From contig NZ_VXCA01000044.1 of assembly GCF_011369485.1 (NCBI RefSeq), positions 88,586 to 152,585 on the forward strand: DNA of 64,000 bases. The letters run 5' to 3'. Position 1 is the stretch's first letter, and each line of letters begins with the position of its first letter. The notes under the pieces are model-generated. The model made no database searches. It worked only from the letters and a program-made list of their open reading frames with translations, and had not been told where the DNA came from. Source of the stretch: Pseudomonas atagonensis (lineage in GTDB: Bacteria; Pseudomonadota; Gammaproteobacteria; Pseudomonadales; Pseudomonadaceae). Below, piece by piece: positions 17,017 to 26,343 of this stretch. Made by a program: the position numbers and the translations under genes.

Positions 17017-17916
17017 ATGTTCGACTACAAATTGCTTTCCGCTCTGGCCGCCGTGGTCGAGCAAGCCGGATTTGAACGCGCCGCGCAGGTGCTGGGTCTG
17101 TCGCAATCGGCCATCTCGCAGCGGATCAAACTGCTGGAAGCGCGGGTCGGGCAACCGGTGCTGGTGCGCGGCACACCGCCGTCGCCCACGGAAATCGGCC
17201 GGCGTCTGCTCAACCATGTGCAGCAGGTGCGCCTGCTTGAGCGCGATCTGCAAACCCTCGTGCCGGCGCTCGATGAAGAAGGGCTGCCGGAACGCCTGCG
17301 CATCGCTCTGAACGCCGATAGCCTCGCGACCTGGTGGGCGGAAGCAGTGGGCGATTTCTGTGCCGAACAACATTTGTTGCTGGATCTGATCGTCGAAGAC
17401 CAGACCGTCGGCCTCAAACGCATGCGTGCCGGGGAAGTGGCGGCGTGTCTGTGCGCCAGCGAGCGCCCGGTGGCGGGCGCCCGCAGTGTGTTGCTCGGCG
17501 CGATGCGTTATCGCGCGCTGGCCAGTCCGGCCTTCATCGAACGGCATTTCCCCGATGGCGTGCGGGCCGAGCAATTGCCGCGCACCCCGGCGCTGGTATT
17601 CGGCCCGGATGATTTTCTGCAGCATCGCTACCTCGCCTCCGTGGGTGTCGATGGCGGTTTCGAACATCATTTGTGCCCGTCCTCCGAAGGCTTCATCCGC
17701 CTGACCGAAGCCGGACTTGGCTGGGGCCTGGTGCCGGAACTGCAGGTGCGCGAGCAACTGGAACGCGGCGTGTTGCGCGAACTGTTGCCAGATAAACCGA
17801 TCGATGTGCCGTTGTACTGGCATCATTGGCGCAATGGCGGTCAGTTGCTGGGCTTGCTGACCGAGCAACTGGTGCGTTCTTCAGCGCAATGGCTGGTGCC
17901 CTGGAAGCAGCCATAA
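17017..17916 (+). CDS. argP: LysR-type regulator ArgP (IciA)
   Basis: A 299-residue LysR protein with an N-terminal winged HTH (residues 1-60: YKLLSALAAVVEQAGFERAA, then LSQSAISQRIKLLE) and a C-terminal effector domain. The pattern FERAAQVLGLSQSAISQRI is characteristic of ArgP/IciA, which senses lysine and arginine. The ATG at 17017 is preceded by TTAGGA; an upstream extension would overlap the divergent promoter. It is transcribed away from the ACT/argO operon, its probable target. Confidence 0.9.
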   Translation: MFDYKLLSALAAVVEQAGFERAAQVLGLSQSAISQRIKLLEARVGQPVLVRGTPPSPTEIGRRLLNHVQQVRLLERDLQTLVPALDEEGLPERLRIALNADSLATWWAEAVGDFCAEQHLLLDLIVEDQTVGLKRMRAGEVAACLCASERPVAGARSVLLGAMRYRALASPAFIERHFPDGVRAEQLPRTPALVFGPDDFLQHRYLASVGVDGGFEHHLCPSSEGFIRLTEAGLGWGLVPELQVREQLERGVLRELLPDKPIDVPLYWHHWRNGGQLLGLLTEQLVRSSAQWLVPWKQP

Positions 17917-18012
17917 GCGTCAAGCTGCAAGCGGCAAGTGAAGCGCTTGCGCACCGTTTTAAACTTGCAGCTCGAAGCTTGAAGCTCGCAGCTGGTTTCA
18001 TTGGAGCTTTAC

Positions 18013-19005
18013 ATGAAAATTCTGGTCACCGGCGCAAGCGGCTTCATTGGCGGACGCTTTGCGCGTTTCGCCCTGGAGCAGGGCCTGGATGTGCGGGTCA
18101 ACGGTCGCCGGGCCGAGAGCGTCGAACATCTGGTGCGCCGGGGTGCCGAGTTCGTTCCTGGCGATCTGACCGATCCCGAGCTGGTGCGTGAACTGTGTTC
18201 CGACGTTGAGGCCGTGGTGCATTGCGCCGGTGCGGTCGGGCTGTGGGGCCGTTATCAGGACTTTCATCAGGGCAACGTGCAGGTCACGGAAAACGTCGTC
18301 GAGGCGTGTCTGAAACAGCGGGTTCGACGTTTGGTGCATCTGTCGTCGCCGTCGATCTATTTCGACGGGCGCGACCATTTCAACCTGACTGAAGAGCAAG
18401 TGCCCAAGCGCTTCAAACATCACTACGCAGCGACCAAATACCTGGCCGAGCAAAAGGTGTTCGGCGCCCAGGAGTTCGGTCTGGAAACCATTGCCCTGCG
18501 CCCGCGCTTTGTCACCGGTGCCGGCGACATGAGCATCTTTCCGCGTCTGCTCAACATGCAGCGCAAGGGCCGTCTGGCGATCATTGGCAACGGCTTGAAC
18601 AAGGTCGATTTCACCAGCGTACAGAACCTCAACGAAGCCATGCTCAGCAGTCTGCTGGCCGCCGGTTCTGCACTCGGCAAGGCCTACAACATCAGCAACG
18701 GTGCGCCGGTACCGCTGTGGGATGTGGTCAATTACGTGATGCGCAAAATGGAAGTCCCGCAGGTCACCAAGTACCGCTCCTATGGACTCGCCTACAGCGT
18801 CGCGGCGCTCAACGAAGGCGCATGCAAAATCTGGCCGGGGCGGCCGGAACCGACGCTGTCGCGTATGGGCATGCAAGTGATGAAAAAAAATTTCACCCTC
18901 GACATCAGTCGCGCCCGGCATTATCTGGACTACGATCCGAAAGTCAGCCTGTGGTCGGCACTGGATGAGTTCTGTGGCTGGTGGAAAGCGCAGGATCTTC
19001 GCTGA
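18013..19005 (+). CDS. NAD-dependent epimerase/dehydratase family protein
   Basis: A 330-residue extended short-chain dehydrogenase: Rossmann motif GASGFIG at residues 7-13, catalytic pair in YAATK (near residue 138) and a Ser-rich segment HLSSPSIYF before it. The closest general type is the 3-beta-hydroxysteroid dehydrogenase/isomerase-like group, but the substrate is not evident. TTGGAGCTTTAC precedes the ATG at 18013. The 96 bp after argP contain AAGCTTGAAGCTCGCAGC-like short repeats common in Pseudomonas gaps. Confidence 0.8.
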   Translation: MKILVTGASGFIGGRFARFALEQGLDVRVNGRRAESVEHLVRRGAEFVPGDLTDPELVRELCSDVEAVVHCAGAVGLWGRYQDFHQGNVQVTENVVEACLKQRVRRLVHLSSPSIYFDGRDHFNLTEEQVPKRFKHHYAATKYLAEQKVFGAQEFGLETIALRPRFVTGAGDMSIFPRLLNMQRKGRLAIIGNGLNKVDFTSVQNLNEAMLSSLLAAGSALGKAYNISNGAPVPLWDVVNYVMRKMEVPQVTKYRSYGLAYSVAALNEGACKIWPGRPEPTLSRMGMQVMKKNFTLDISRARHYLDYDPKVSLWSALDEFCGWWKAQDLR

Positions 19006-19131
19006 AACGCATTGCAACGATTCGGCCGGCCGGCAATGAACCGCACCGCCGCTTGAGGGTCAATCCCTGCGGCTGCGGCGGTTATACTTCGCAGCATTTA
19101 GCCATCACCGCGTTCCACAAAGGTTGCCTCA

Positions 19132-19986
19132 ATGTCCATGCGTAATGATGCCCACGACGATTTTGATGATGTCCCGAGCCTGCGTGCCGACACCTTCGAC
19201 GACGATGACATCCCGACCACTGCCCGCACCTCCGTGCATTCGCGCACACCGCCGGTGGTCAAGGTCAAAGCCGCCAGCACCGGGCCGTTGTGGGCACTGG
19301 TCGGCGCACTGTTCTTTGCCTTCATCGGCTTGGCCTGGTGGAGTTTCCAGCAGATCTCGCTGATGGAGCAGCAATTGGTCGCTACTCAGGAAAGCTTCGC
19401 GCGGATCAGCGAAGAAGCAGCAGGGCGTCTGCAGGACATTTCCGGCAAAGTCGTCGCCAGCCAGACCAATGTCACCAGCGACAGCGAAGCCTTGAAACTG
19501 CAGATCAAGCAACTGGAGGGCAAGCTGCTCGACCAGAGCAAACAGCAGCAGGGCGTGGCCGGTCAGGCCAGCGATCTGGACAAGCGTCTGGCGCAGATGA
19601 CCGCCCAGACCACCGAACAGCAGAACGCCAATACCCAGTTGCAGGCGCAGGTCAAAGCCCTCAGTGCAGAACTGGCGACGGTAAAAAGCACACCCGCCGA
19701 CACCAGCAAGGTCGACGCCCAACTCAAGGGCTTCGATGCGCAGTTCAAGAGCCTCGGCGCGGATATTGCCGCACTGAAGAAACAGGGCAATCCGAGCGCG
19801 GCGATCGATCGTCTGGAGCAGGAAATCGTTGTCCTCAAAAGCGAGCAGGACAACCGCCCGGCGGCTGCGCAAAGTGGCGGCAACACAGCCGAATTCGACG
19901 CCTTCCGCGCCCAGATGACCCGCAACCTCAACACCCTTCAGGCGCAGATCCAGAACTTGCAGCAGCAGATCAATTCCCGGCCATAG
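19132..19986 (+). CDS. Single-pass membrane coiled-coil protein, unknown function
   Basis: A 284-residue protein: acidic N-terminus (DDFDDVPSLRADTFDDDD), one transmembrane helix (about residues 48-68, WALVGALFFAFIGLAWWSF), then a long Gln/Ala/Lys-rich region with heptad patterning (about 75-280). The topology suggests a periplasmic coiled coil tethered to the inner membrane. No enzymatic motif is seen. It has its own start 126 bp after the epimerase. A role in envelope architecture is only an inference. Confidence 0.7.
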   Translation: MSMRNDAHDDFDDVPSLRADTFDDDDIPTTARTSVHSRTPPVVKVKAASTGPLWALVGALFFAFIGLAWWSFQQISLMEQQLVATQESFARISEEAAGRLQDISGKVVASQTNVTSDSEALKLQIKQLEGKLLDQSKQQQGVAGQASDLDKRLAQMTAQTTEQQNANTQLQAQVKALSAELATVKSTPADTSKVDAQLKGFDAQFKSLGADIAALKKQGNPSAAIDRLEQEIVVLKSEQDNRPAAAQSGGNTAEFDAFRAQMTRNLNTLQAQIQNLQQQINSRP

Positions 19987-19993
19987 CCAAAAA

Positions 19994-20023
19994 CAGGGTT
20001 CTTTGTGGCGACACAGAACCCTG
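19994..20023 (+). terminator. Hairpin after the coiled-coil gene, possible terminator
   Basis: A 9-bp stem CAGGGTTCT / AGAACCCTG with a 12-nt loop 7 bp after the stop, but no T tract follows, so it may act as a 3' stabiliser rather than a terminator. Confidence 0.4.
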
Positions 20024-20106
20024 CAATCTCTGGATTCAAGTTCAACTCCCTTATAAGCCCAACCCGTCTACGCTCTTGAAACACCAACAAGAACGAGGGA
20101 TGCGTC

Positions 20107-20955
20107 ATGGGGTTTTTGCATAAGCTGGCCTGGCTCGGCGCGGTGCTGCTGATGTGTTTCGCTCAGGTCAACGCGGCGACCACGGAAAAGGACGACGGCA
20201 AGGCCGCCATTGCTCTGCTGGAAAAAGCGCTGGCCTACTACCACGACAACGGTGACAAGGCGTTCGCCGCGTTCAGCCGCCAGGGCGAGTTCGTCGACAA
20301 GGATCGCTACGTGTTCGTGGTCGACACCAAAGGCGTGATGCTCGCCAGCGGCGGGCCATCGTCAGCCTTGATTGGTCGCGACGTCAGCGAGGTGCTCCCG
20401 GCGGATTTGCAGAAAGCCTTCAAGGACGCCCTGAAAGTGCCGGAAGGCAACGGCATTCAACAAGCCGAATACCGCTGGCAGAACTGGTCCGACGGCAAAG
20501 TCGAACGCAAGCATGTGTTTTATCAGCGCATCGGCCAGCGGATTCTCGCCGTGGGTTATTACCTGCCACGGGCCTCGGCCGAGCAAGCCAAAGCGCTGCT
20601 CGACAAAGCGGCGACTGATCTGAGCAAAAACGAAAAGGTCACCCTGACGGCCATCAACTCGCTCAAGGGCGGTTACCTGCAGGATGATCTGTACGTGTTT
20701 GTCGTCGATCTCGATACCCAGCGCTACGTCGCTCACGGCACCAACCTGCGTCTGATCAACACCGATTTCAGCAAGATCAAGGATCCGGAGGGAAAACCGG
20801 TGGGCGAGCCGATTCTGGCGCTGATCGCCAAGCAGGATGAGGGCGAATACGAGTACCGCTGGAAGAACCCGGTCACTGGCAAGGTCGAGGACAAGCATGC
20901 CTACCTGAAGAAGGTCGGGCATTTCCTTGTGGCTGTCGGTTACTACAGCCCCTAA
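20107..20955 (+). CDS. Periplasmic double-cache (PAS-like sensor) protein
   Basis: A 282-residue secreted protein: signal peptide (residues 1-22, ending VNAA), then two homologous single-cache domains. The repeat is evident from DRYVFVVDTKGVMLASGG (about 61-78) versus DDLYVFVVDLDTQRYVAHGT (about 196-214), and from YRWQNWSDGKVERKHVFYQ versus YRWKNPVTGKVEDKHAYLK. Cache domains bind small metabolites in chemoreceptors and kinases; here they are free-standing, with no signalling output domain, suggesting a soluble binding partner for a membrane sensor. It stands alone between a hairpin and a REPIN. Confidence 0.78.
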   Translation: MGFLHKLAWLGAVLLMCFAQVNAATTEKDDGKAAIALLEKALAYYHDNGDKAFAAFSRQGEFVDKDRYVFVVDTKGVMLASGGPSSALIGRDVSEVLPADLQKAFKDALKVPEGNGIQQAEYRWQNWSDGKVERKHVFYQRIGQRILAVGYYLPRASAEQAKALLDKAATDLSKNEKVTLTAINSLKGGYLQDDLYVFVVDLDTQRYVAHGTNLRLINTDFSKIKDPEGKPVGEPILALIAKQDEGEYEYRWKNPVTGKVEDKHAYLKKVGHFLVAVGYYSP

Positions 20956-20970
20956 GTGAAGCACTCGCTA

Positions 20971-21064
20971 CTGTGGGAGGGGGCTTGCTCCCGAAAGCGG
21001 TTGGTCATTCAACAATGAAGTTGGCTGATCCACCGATTTCGGGAGCAAGCCCCCTCCCACGGGG
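20971..21064. repeat. REPIN element (GGGAGGGGGCTTGCTCCCGAAAGC variant)
   Basis: CTGTGGGAGGGGGCTTGCTC faces GAGCAAGCCCCCTCCCACGG between two convergent genes. The stem differs from the copy at 2631 but matches that at 24955. Confidence 0.85.
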
Positions 21065-21080
21065 TTTTATGGTGTTGCGG

Positions 21081-22598
21081 TTATTTAGCGCCGTGCTCCC
21101 GCCCGCGCAGCAGGTTGTTGGGCATCGCTATCGCCGCTGCCAGGCCCAGCAGCGATACTGCCGCACTGACCCATAACAAATGCCGGAAGGTCACCAGCAA
21201 TTCCCCGCGCAACGCATTCTGTGCGTCGCCCGGCGCGGCGTTCAAGCCGTCCAGCAAAACGTTCCCCGAATGCCCTTCGCTCATCAGCGAACCGCCGGCC
21301 AGATGCGCGAAGCTCGAATCCTGCAACAACGCCAGCAACAGCGCCGACATCAACGCCACGCCCACTGCGCCGCCCAGCGAGCGGAACAGGTTGGTGGTGC
21401 TGGTGGCCACGCCGATGTCGCGTTGTTCGACAGAGTTCTGCGTTCCCACCAGTGAAGTCGGGAACTGCATGCCGCCGGCAATCCCGCTGAGCAGCATGAA
21501 CAGTCCGCTGAGCAACGTCGCCTCCGGCGGGCTGAAGGCCATGCCGAGAATCGAGATCGGCATCAGCATCGCGCCGGTCAGAATCTGTGGTTTGTAGCGC
21601 CCGGTGATCGACGTGCGCCGCCCGGCGAAATACGCACCAATCGGCAGGCCCATCGCCAGCGGCAGCAAGTGCAACGCCGCGCTGTCAGCCCCGGCGCCGG
21701 TGACGCTCTGATAACGCAGCGGCATCAGCACGATCAGGGATATCGCCTGGAAACTGCAGAAGAAAATCGTGCACCAGCACAGCAAGGCGTTGCGGTTGGC
21801 GAACAGGTGCATCGGCAGCAACGGCTCCCGCGCACGTCGTTCATGCCAGACAAATACCGCCAGCACCACCACCGCACAGGCGAACAGCCCGAGTACTTCG
21901 CTGCTGCGCCACGAATGCCCCTGACCGACCTGGGTGATGCCGAGTAGAAGGGCGGTCAGGCCGATGATCATCAGCAGTGTGCCAAGATAATCGATGATCG
22001 GTTTGCGCTGCGGAATCGGCAGCCCGCGCAGGTTGCGCCGCGCCACCCAGTACGCGCCGAGGCCCAGCGGCAGGTTGATGAAAAATACCCAGCGCCACGA
22101 CAGGTATTCGGTCATGTAACCGCCCAGCACCGGGCCGGCCACACTGGCCACCGCGTACATGCTGCTGAAGTAACCCTGATATCGGCCGCGTTCGCGGGGC
22201 GGCACGATGTCGCCGATGATGGCCTGGCTCACCGAAATCATCCCGCCAGCGCCGATGCCCTGAAGAATCCGCGCCAGCACCAGTTGCTCCATACTCTGGG
22301 CCATTCCGCAGAACAACGAGGCAAGGGTGAACAGGCCCATGCCGAACAGCATCAGTTTGCGTCGCCCGTACAAATCGCCGAGCTTGCCGTAGATCGGCAC
22401 GGCCACGGTCATCGCCACCATGTACCCGGAAATCACCCAGGCCAGCAGGCTGACATCCTTGAACTGAGCAGAGATGGCCGGCATCGACACGGCGACGATG
22501 GTCTGGTCGAGCGCACCGAGGAAGATCGCCATCATCAGCGCGACCAGCACGCTGCGAATGGCCGGTTTGGGCGTTTCGGGGTGATTGAGATTGGTCAC
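21081..22598 (-). CDS. MFS drug exporter, DHA2 (EmrB/QacA) family
   Basis: A 505-residue transporter with about 14 hydrophobic segments. DHA2 signatures are LDQTIVAVSMPAIS in helix 1 and GKLGDLYGRRK between helices 2 and 3. The GTG at 22598 is chosen because GCAGG lies upstream and the protein then begins in the usual place before helix 1; the frame stays open to 22793 but those residues look non-coding. It lies 79 bp downstream of pobA in the same direction, so co-transcription is possible, perhaps for export of an aromatic acid; that link is an inference. Confidence 0.8.
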   Translation of the reverse strand: MTNLNHPETPKPAIRSVLVALMMAIFLGALDQTIVAVSMPAISAQFKDVSLLAWVISGYMVAMTVAVPIYGKLGDLYGRRKLMLFGMGLFTLASLFCGMAQSMEQLVLARILQGIGAGGMISVSQAIIGDIVPPRERGRYQGYFSSMYAVASVAGPVLGGYMTEYLSWRWVFFINLPLGLGAYWVARRNLRGLPIPQRKPIIDYLGTLLMIIGLTALLLGITQVGQGHSWRSSEVLGLFACAVVVLAVFVWHERRAREPLLPMHLFANRNALLCWCTIFFCSFQAISLIVLMPLRYQSVTGAGADSAALHLLPLAMGLPIGAYFAGRRTSITGRYKPQILTGAMLMPISILGMAFSPPEATLLSGLFMLLSGIAGGMQFPTSLVGTQNSVEQRDIGVATSTTNLFRSLGGAVGVALMSALLLALLQDSSFAHLAGGSLMSEGHSGNVLLDGLNAAPGDAQNALRGELLVTFRHLLWVSAAVSLLGLAAAIAMPNNLLRGREHGAK

Positions 22599-22677
22599 GG
22601 GCAAAACCTGCGGGCAGTGTGAGTCCCGCAGATCGCCAGGCGAGCGGGGATGCTCGCCAGTGTAAGTCGGTAGCAGG

Positions 22678-23871
22678 CTATTCGATAGCCTCATAAGGAA
22701 GTCCGACGTAATTTTCTGCAATGGTTTTTCGACCCGCTTCTGAACTGACAAAGTAGTCCAGTTCCGAGGCGCTGATGCGTTGGCTGAACGCATCGTGTTC
22801 GTCGAAGCGATGCAGCATCGAGGTCATCCACCAGGAAAACCGCTCGGCTTTCCAGACACGGCGCAGGCAGATCTCAGAGTATTTCTCCAGCAGATCGGTA
22901 CGACCGTCGCGATAGACCTTGAGCAGAATGTTGAACAGCGTGCTGACGTCGCTTGCCGCCAGATTCAGGCCTTTGGCGCCGGTTGGCGGAACGATGTGCG
23001 CCGCGTCGCCGACCAGAAACATCCGTCCGTACTGCATCGGCTCGACGACAAAACTGCGCAGCGGCGCGATGCTTTTTTCAATCGACGGGCCGGTGACCAG
23101 TTTCTCCGCCAGCCCGGCAGGCAGACGGGTTTTCAGTTCCTCCCAGAAACGTTGATCGCTCCAGTCATCGACATTTTCATCCGACGGCACTTGCAGGTAA
23201 TAGCGGGTGCGGGTCGCCGAACGCATGCTGCACAGCGCGAAGCCGCGTTCGTGGCGGGCATAGACCAGTTCTTCATGCACCGGCGGGGTGTCGGCGAGAA
23301 TGCCCAGCCAGCCGAACGGATAAACCCGCTCGAAGACCTTCAGGCAATTCTGCGGAATCGATTGCCGGGCGACGCCGTGGAAGCCGTCGCAACCGGCGAT
23401 GTAATCGCAATCGACGCGCCAGGTTTCACCGTCCTTTTCAAAGGTGACGAAGGCTTCGTCGCTTTTCATGCCGTGGGGAACGACATCGCTCACCGCATAA
23501 AACGACAGCGCACCGGCCTCCCGACGAGCGGCCATCAGGTCACGGGTGACTTCGGTCTGACCGTAGATCATCACGGTCTTGCCACCGGTCAGTGCGTGCA
23601 GATCGATGTGCACCTGACGCCCGTCCAGTGCCAGATCGAAGCCGCTGTGAACCAGCCCTTCGGCGTCCATGCGCTGACTCACGCCAGCCTGGCGCAACAG
23701 CTCTACCATGCCTTGTTCAAGCACGCCGGCGCGGATGCGGCCGAGGACATAATCGGGTGTCTGACGTTCGAGGATGAGGGTGTCGATGCCGGCGTTGTGC
23801 AGCAACTGACCGAGGAGTAATCCGGACGGACCGGCGCCGATGATGACGACTTGGGTTTTCAGCGTTTTCAT
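22678..23871 (-). CDS. pobA: 4-hydroxybenzoate 3-monooxygenase PobA
   Basis: A 397-residue FAD enzyme converting 4-hydroxybenzoate to protocatechuate with NADPH, the entry to the beta-ketoadipate pathway. The FAD-binding GAGPSG is at about residues 11-16, the family loop DYVLGRIRAGVLEQGM follows, and the second FAD motif FLVGDAAHIVPPTGAKG is near residue 285. The start at 23871 (MKTLKTQ...) is a slight extension of the usual MKTQ start. It is divergent from pobR across a 178-bp control region. No protocatechuate dioxygenase genes are in the window. Confidence 0.95.
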   Translation of the reverse strand: MKTLKTQVVIIGAGPSGLLLGQLLHNAGIDTLILERQTPDYVLGRIRAGVLEQGMVELLRQAGVSQRMDAEGLVHSGFDLALDGRQVHIDLHALTGGKTVMIYGQTEVTRDLMAARREAGALSFYAVSDVVPHGMKSDEAFVTFEKDGETWRVDCDYIAGCDGFHGVARQSIPQNCLKVFERVYPFGWLGILADTPPVHEELVYARHERGFALCSMRSATRTRYYLQVPSDENVDDWSDQRFWEELKTRLPAGLAEKLVTGPSIEKSIAPLRSFVVEPMQYGRMFLVGDAAHIVPPTGAKGLNLAASDVSTLFNILLKVYRDGRTDLLEKYSEICLRRVWKAERFSWWMTSMLHRFDEHDAFSQRISASELDYFVSSEAGRKTIAENYVGLPYEAIE

Positions 23872-24049
23872 TGTTTTTATGACTCGCAAGCTTCACGGGA
23901 CTATCGCCGGTGAATGATTTTTATGGATCGAGTGCTTGCATTTTTCCCTTGCGGGTCTGTCAATTGAAGGTGAAAACTGAGCCGAACCCTGTACTTTCTG
24001 CCAATCGGTGCGATTATCGCCCGCAACCTTCGAGGCCTGGATTGAAGTG

Positions 24050-24934
24050 ATGAACAAGCCCGAACTGCCTTCGATTCCAGTGTTCAAGCTCTACGGTGAA
24101 AGCCTGGACTGGCCGACCCCTGACTTGCTGCACTGTGAAACCATTTCCTCACGCAGTCGCGAACATCAATGGGAAATCAAACCCCATCGCCACGCTGATT
24201 TGTGCCAGTTACTCTTCGTGTTCAAAGGTCAGGCAGAGCTTGAAATCGAAGGTCAGCGCACGCAACTGCAAACCCCGGCCATTCAAGTGCTGCCACCGTT
24301 ATCGGTGCATGGCTTCCGCTTTTCCGAAGATGTCGAAGGGTTCATCGTCACCCTCGCTACGCCGTTGATCACTCACTTGCAGGCGCAACTGGGCGAGTCG
24401 GTGCACGCATTGGCCCGGGCGGAAAACTACCCGGCGGGCGCGGACGGCGATTATCTGAACAGCCTGTTTTCGGCGTTGCAAGCCGAGTACAACGGCCATC
24501 AGCCGGCGCGGGAAATGCTCATGCATTCGCTGGTCAGCGTGATCATGGTCTGGGTCAGTCGCCAGGCGATCGTGCGGCACACCGCCAGTCAGCGTCCGCA
24601 GCGTCAGCGCGAATACCTCAACGGATTTATCCAATTGGTGGAGGAGACTTACCGCCAGCATGTGAAGGTCGAAGACCTGGCGCATCGTCTTGGGATTTCG
24701 GTGTCGCACCTCAACGGCACGTGTCGTGAACTAGCGGGGCAACCGGCGTTGCAGATCATGCACGAGCGTCAATTGCTGGAAGCCAAGCGCTTGCTGACGT
24801 ACACCAGCATGACCATTTACGAGATGTCGGAGCTGTTGGGGTTTTCCGATCCGACCAACTTCACGCGCCTGTTCCGGCGCAGGGTCGGCATTTCGCCAAA
24901 GGCATTCCGTGACCGTCTCAAAGCCGAGCAGTGA
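24050..24934 (+). CDS. pobR: AraC-family activator of pobA
   Basis: A 294-residue regulator: N-terminal cupin sensor (HQWEIKPHRHADLCQLLFV, about residues 37-55) and C-terminal double HTH (about 190-290; EDLAHRLGISVSHLNG and YEMSELLGFSDPTNFTRLFR). Pseudomonads use an AraC-type PobR (also called PobC) to switch on pobA in response to 4-hydroxybenzoate, unlike the IclR-type PobR of Acinetobacter. The divergent position fits this. Start 24050 matches the usual MNKPELP-type N-terminus. Confidence 0.85.
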   Translation: MNKPELPSIPVFKLYGESLDWPTPDLLHCETISSRSREHQWEIKPHRHADLCQLLFVFKGQAELEIEGQRTQLQTPAIQVLPPLSVHGFRFSEDVEGFIVTLATPLITHLQAQLGESVHALARAENYPAGADGDYLNSLFSALQAEYNGHQPAREMLMHSLVSVIMVWVSRQAIVRHTASQRPQRQREYLNGFIQLVEETYRQHVKVEDLAHRLGISVSHLNGTCRELAGQPALQIMHERQLLEAKRLLTYTSMTIYEMSELLGFSDPTNFTRLFRRRVGISPKAFRDRLKAEQ

Positions 24935-24954
24935 TTGTCTAACGCTGCAAAATT

Positions 24955-25046
24955 TGTGGGAGGGGGCTTGCTCCCGAATGCGGTGTAGCAGTTTTCATCA
25001 ATGCTGGATGACACACTGCTTTCGGGAGCAAGCCCCCTCCCACAGG
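24955..25046. repeat. REPIN element (GGGAGGGGGCTTGCTCCCGAA variant)
   Basis: TGTGGGAGGGGGCTTGCTCC faces GGAGCAAGCCCCCTCCCACA between the 3' ends of pobR and the small gene at 25084. It is a close sister of the copy at 20971. Confidence 0.85.
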
Positions 25047-25083
25047 ATCCCGTTCCAGCCCAGCCAGGTTCAGCTCTGGTCAG

Positions 25084-25260
25084 TCAGCGCAGCGCATTCA
25101 GCGTGGCGTTGTGCGGAATGCAGCGCTCGAAGTTACAGCTCGCGTATTCGCGGGGCAGCTGCCGCAATTGCTCGACCCGCCAGGCCGCCGTGCCGTACAG
25201 CGCCAGCGTCGCGGCGCAGGTGATGAATATCGCGAAGTATCTTCTTGTTCTGGTGTTCAT
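25084..25260 (-). CDS. Small single-pass membrane protein (58 residues)
   Basis: A complete frame of 58 residues begins with ATG at 25260, preceded by AGAGGT at 9 bp, and ends in TGA. It starts MNTRTRRYFAIFITCAATL, giving a positively charged N-terminus and one helix (about 8-28), then a short periplasmic tail with two Cys (SCNFERCIP) that could form a disulphide. Codon use is normal for the region. It lies upstream of no same-strand partner. The function is unknown; the good ribosome site and the helix argue for a real gene. Confidence 0.55.
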   Translation of the reverse strand: MNTRTRRYFAIFITCAATLALYGTAAWRVEQLRQLPREYASCNFERCIPHNATLNALR

Positions 25261-25323
25261 GGTGTTCGACCTCTGAACGTATACCCTCCGGTATTACTTT
25301 CAGCATAGAACAAGTTTTGCTTT

Positions 25324-26229
25324 CTACAGGCCATCATCCCACTGCGGATTTTCGGGAAATCTCAGCACCAGAAAATCCAGCATGCTGCGCAGCGCCGCGG
25401 GCATGTGTTTGCGTGAGGCATAGACTGCGTAGATGTTCATCTGTCGTGGCTCTGCTTGAGGCAGCAAGCGAATCAATTCTCCCGAATGAATGTGCACCCC
25501 GGCCTGATAGGTCGGCAGCATCGCCACGCCCGCGCCGGCCAGTGTCGCGCGCAGCAGGGTGCTGGCCTCGTTGGCGCTGATGTTGCCCTGCACCGGCACT
25601 GACACCGGTTCGCCGTCCTCTTCGAAATGCCACAGGCTTTTGCCGAAGTAGGAGTGGGTCAGGCAATTGTGTCGACTCAGATCCTCGACCCGTTGTGGCG
25701 CGGCGTGTTCTTGCAGATAGTCCGGCGCGGCGCAGACCACCGAACGGCAAACGGTGAGACGGCGGGCGATCAGGTTGGGGTCGAGATCATTGCTGGTGCG
25801 AATCGCCAGATCGATGCGCTCATCGACGAGGTTCACCGTGCGGTCGAGCATTTGCAGATCAATGCTGACACCGGGGTAGCGTTTGACGTACGCCGCCATC
25901 GCATCGGCCAGTTGTGCCTGGCCGAACGAGGTGCTGACGCTGATTCGCAGCAGGCCGCGCGGCGCATCGTGGGGTTCGCTGACGGCGGCCTGCATGTCGG
26001 TCGAGAGCTCGAGCATCTGCCGGCAGCGCGGGAGGATTTCAGTGCCGGCGGCGGTCAGACTCAACTTGCGCGTGGTGCGGTGCATCAGACGCGCGCCGAC
26101 CCAGTCTTCCAGCTCCGCCAGATAACGTGAAACCACCGGGCGTGAGAGATCCAGATGATCGGCCGCCGCCGACTGGCTGCCCAGATCCACCACCGTGACG
26201 AACACCCGCATTGCTTGGAGACGATCCAT
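25324..26229 (-). CDS. LysR-type transcriptional regulator (CrgA-like group)
   Basis: A 301-residue regulator: HTH in residues 1-60 (MDRLQAMRVFVTVVDLGSQS, then LDLSRPVVSRYLAELE) and an effector domain with the usual two lobes. The N-terminus MDRLQAMRVF is typical of the CrgA/AaeR subgroup. It is divergent from the beta-lactamase-fold hydrolase gene (114 bp), its most likely target. The effector is unknown. Confidence 0.85.
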   Translation of the reverse strand: MDRLQAMRVFVTVVDLGSQSAAADHLDLSRPVVSRYLAELEDWVGARLMHRTTRKLSLTAAGTEILPRCRQMLELSTDMQAAVSEPHDAPRGLLRISVSTSFGQAQLADAMAAYVKRYPGVSIDLQMLDRTVNLVDERIDLAIRTSNDLDPNLIARRLTVCRSVVCAAPDYLQEHAAPQRVEDLSRHNCLTHSYFGKSLWHFEEDGEPVSVPVQGNISANEASTLLRATLAGAGVAMLPTYQAGVHIHSGELIRLLPQAEPRQMNIYAVYASRKHMPAALRSMLDFLVLRFPENPQWDDGL

Positions 26230-26343
26230 GATTTGCCCGCTTTCAGAAACAAACTATGTTCAAGCATCGCATTTTTTGTACTGAGTCTGGCAACTAAGCT
26301 CTGTCCCATCGCCAAGCACGGCATTCGCACAACGGAGCAACCC

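Noticed and set aside
22599..22793. N-terminal extension of the MFS exporter up to 22793
   Set aside because: The extra 65 residues overlap the pobA 3' end, are not hydrophobic or family-like, and a GTG at 22598 with GCAGG upstream gives a normal DHA2 start.
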